A stretch of 6,473 bases of DNA, from assembly GCA_017885485.1 (NCBI GenBank), contig JAFNFZ010000052.1, positions 1 through 6,473 on the forward strand, read 5' to 3'. Source of the DNA: Chloroflexota bacterium (lineage in GTDB: Bacteria > Chloroflexota > Dehalococcoidia > UBA2247 > RBG-13-53-26). Of this stretch, positions 6,445 through 6,473 are shown piece after piece. The position numbers and the translations under genes were made by a program. How positions within the stretch are numbered: position 1 is the first letter of the stretch; the number at the start of each line of letters is the position of its first letter. The notes beneath the pieces were generated by a model, which was given only the letters and a program-made list of their open reading frames with translations, was not told the origin of the DNA and made no database searches.

Positions 6445-6473
6445 GATGACCCTCCCGAAAAAATGGGGGAGGA
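6445..6473 (-). repeat. Right arm of a perfect 29-bp inverted repeat, reaching the window end
   Basis: This is the exact reverse complement of 6323-6351. Read on the minus strand it is the end of the 5606 glycosyltransferase leading naturally into the ATG at 6444, so this side of the inverted segment looks like the intact parental junction. The match runs to the last base, so the true arm length may be greater than 29 bp. Confidence 0.97.

Noticed and set aside
6323..6473. A phase-variable invertible switch with 29-bp inverted repeats
   Set aside because: Flipping the 93-bp segment restores the end of the upstream gene, but the second glycosyltransferase would then read DDPPEKMGEE where the conserved IIVVDDGS-type strand is needed. 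No recombinase gene is visible. A fold-back join explains both genes better, though a real inversion is not excluded.

Overview
The window is a stretch of a surface-glycan or protein-glycosylation type locus from what looks like a Gram-negative bacterium with roughly 58-60% GC. The combination of TPR-tailed, TMTC-like membrane proteins in tandem, a class I methyltransferase and family 2 glycosyltransferases recalls Desulfobacterota, Nitrospirota or NC10-type genomes and metagenome bins. This taxonomic guess is weak, because there is no rRNA or other marker gene.

Layout. Five genes run left to right on the + strand with almost no space between them: (1) the C-terminal part of a TMTC-like membrane protein with TPRs, cut by the window start (1-1077); (2) a SAM methyltransferase with an N-terminal CxxC/CxxC zinc-ribbon-like module (1081-2028); (3) a complete TMTC-like/TPR protein (2030-3664); (4) a second complete TMTC-like/TPR protein (3702-5525); (5) after an 80-nt gap, a soluble family 2 glycosyltransferase (5606 onward). 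The gaps of 3, 1 and 37 nt indicate one transcription unit. No non-coding stretch exceeds 80 nt, and I see no tRNA, CRISPR array, insertion sequence or convincing terminator.

Right end. The last 151 bases are anomalous. A perfect 29-bp inverted repeat (6323-6351 and 6445-6473, the second copy running to the last base) flanks 93 bases. Read on the minus strand, those 93 bases are the first 31 codons of another family 2 glycosyltransferase, with a good ribosome binding site. The bases on both sides of 6444/6445 read as a natural gene junction: the end of gene 5 overlapping the start of the next gene by ATGA. The join at 6351/6352 looks artificial or rearranged. The simplest reading is a fold-back (hairpin) chimera or a local inversion: in the parental genome gene 5 probably ends after 249 residues and is followed on the same strand by a second, polyprenyl-phosphate-sugar-synthase-like glycosyltransferase.

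How the genes may work together (inference). TMTC-like proteins have a GT-C-type membrane fold and are expected to use lipid-phosphate-linked sugars on the outer face of the membrane. Family 2 enzymes of the DPM1 type make such donors on the cytoplasmic side. Three tandem TMTC-like proteins, one methyltransferase and two family 2 enzymes together suggest a bacterial glycosylation cassette whose acceptor and sugar are unknown.
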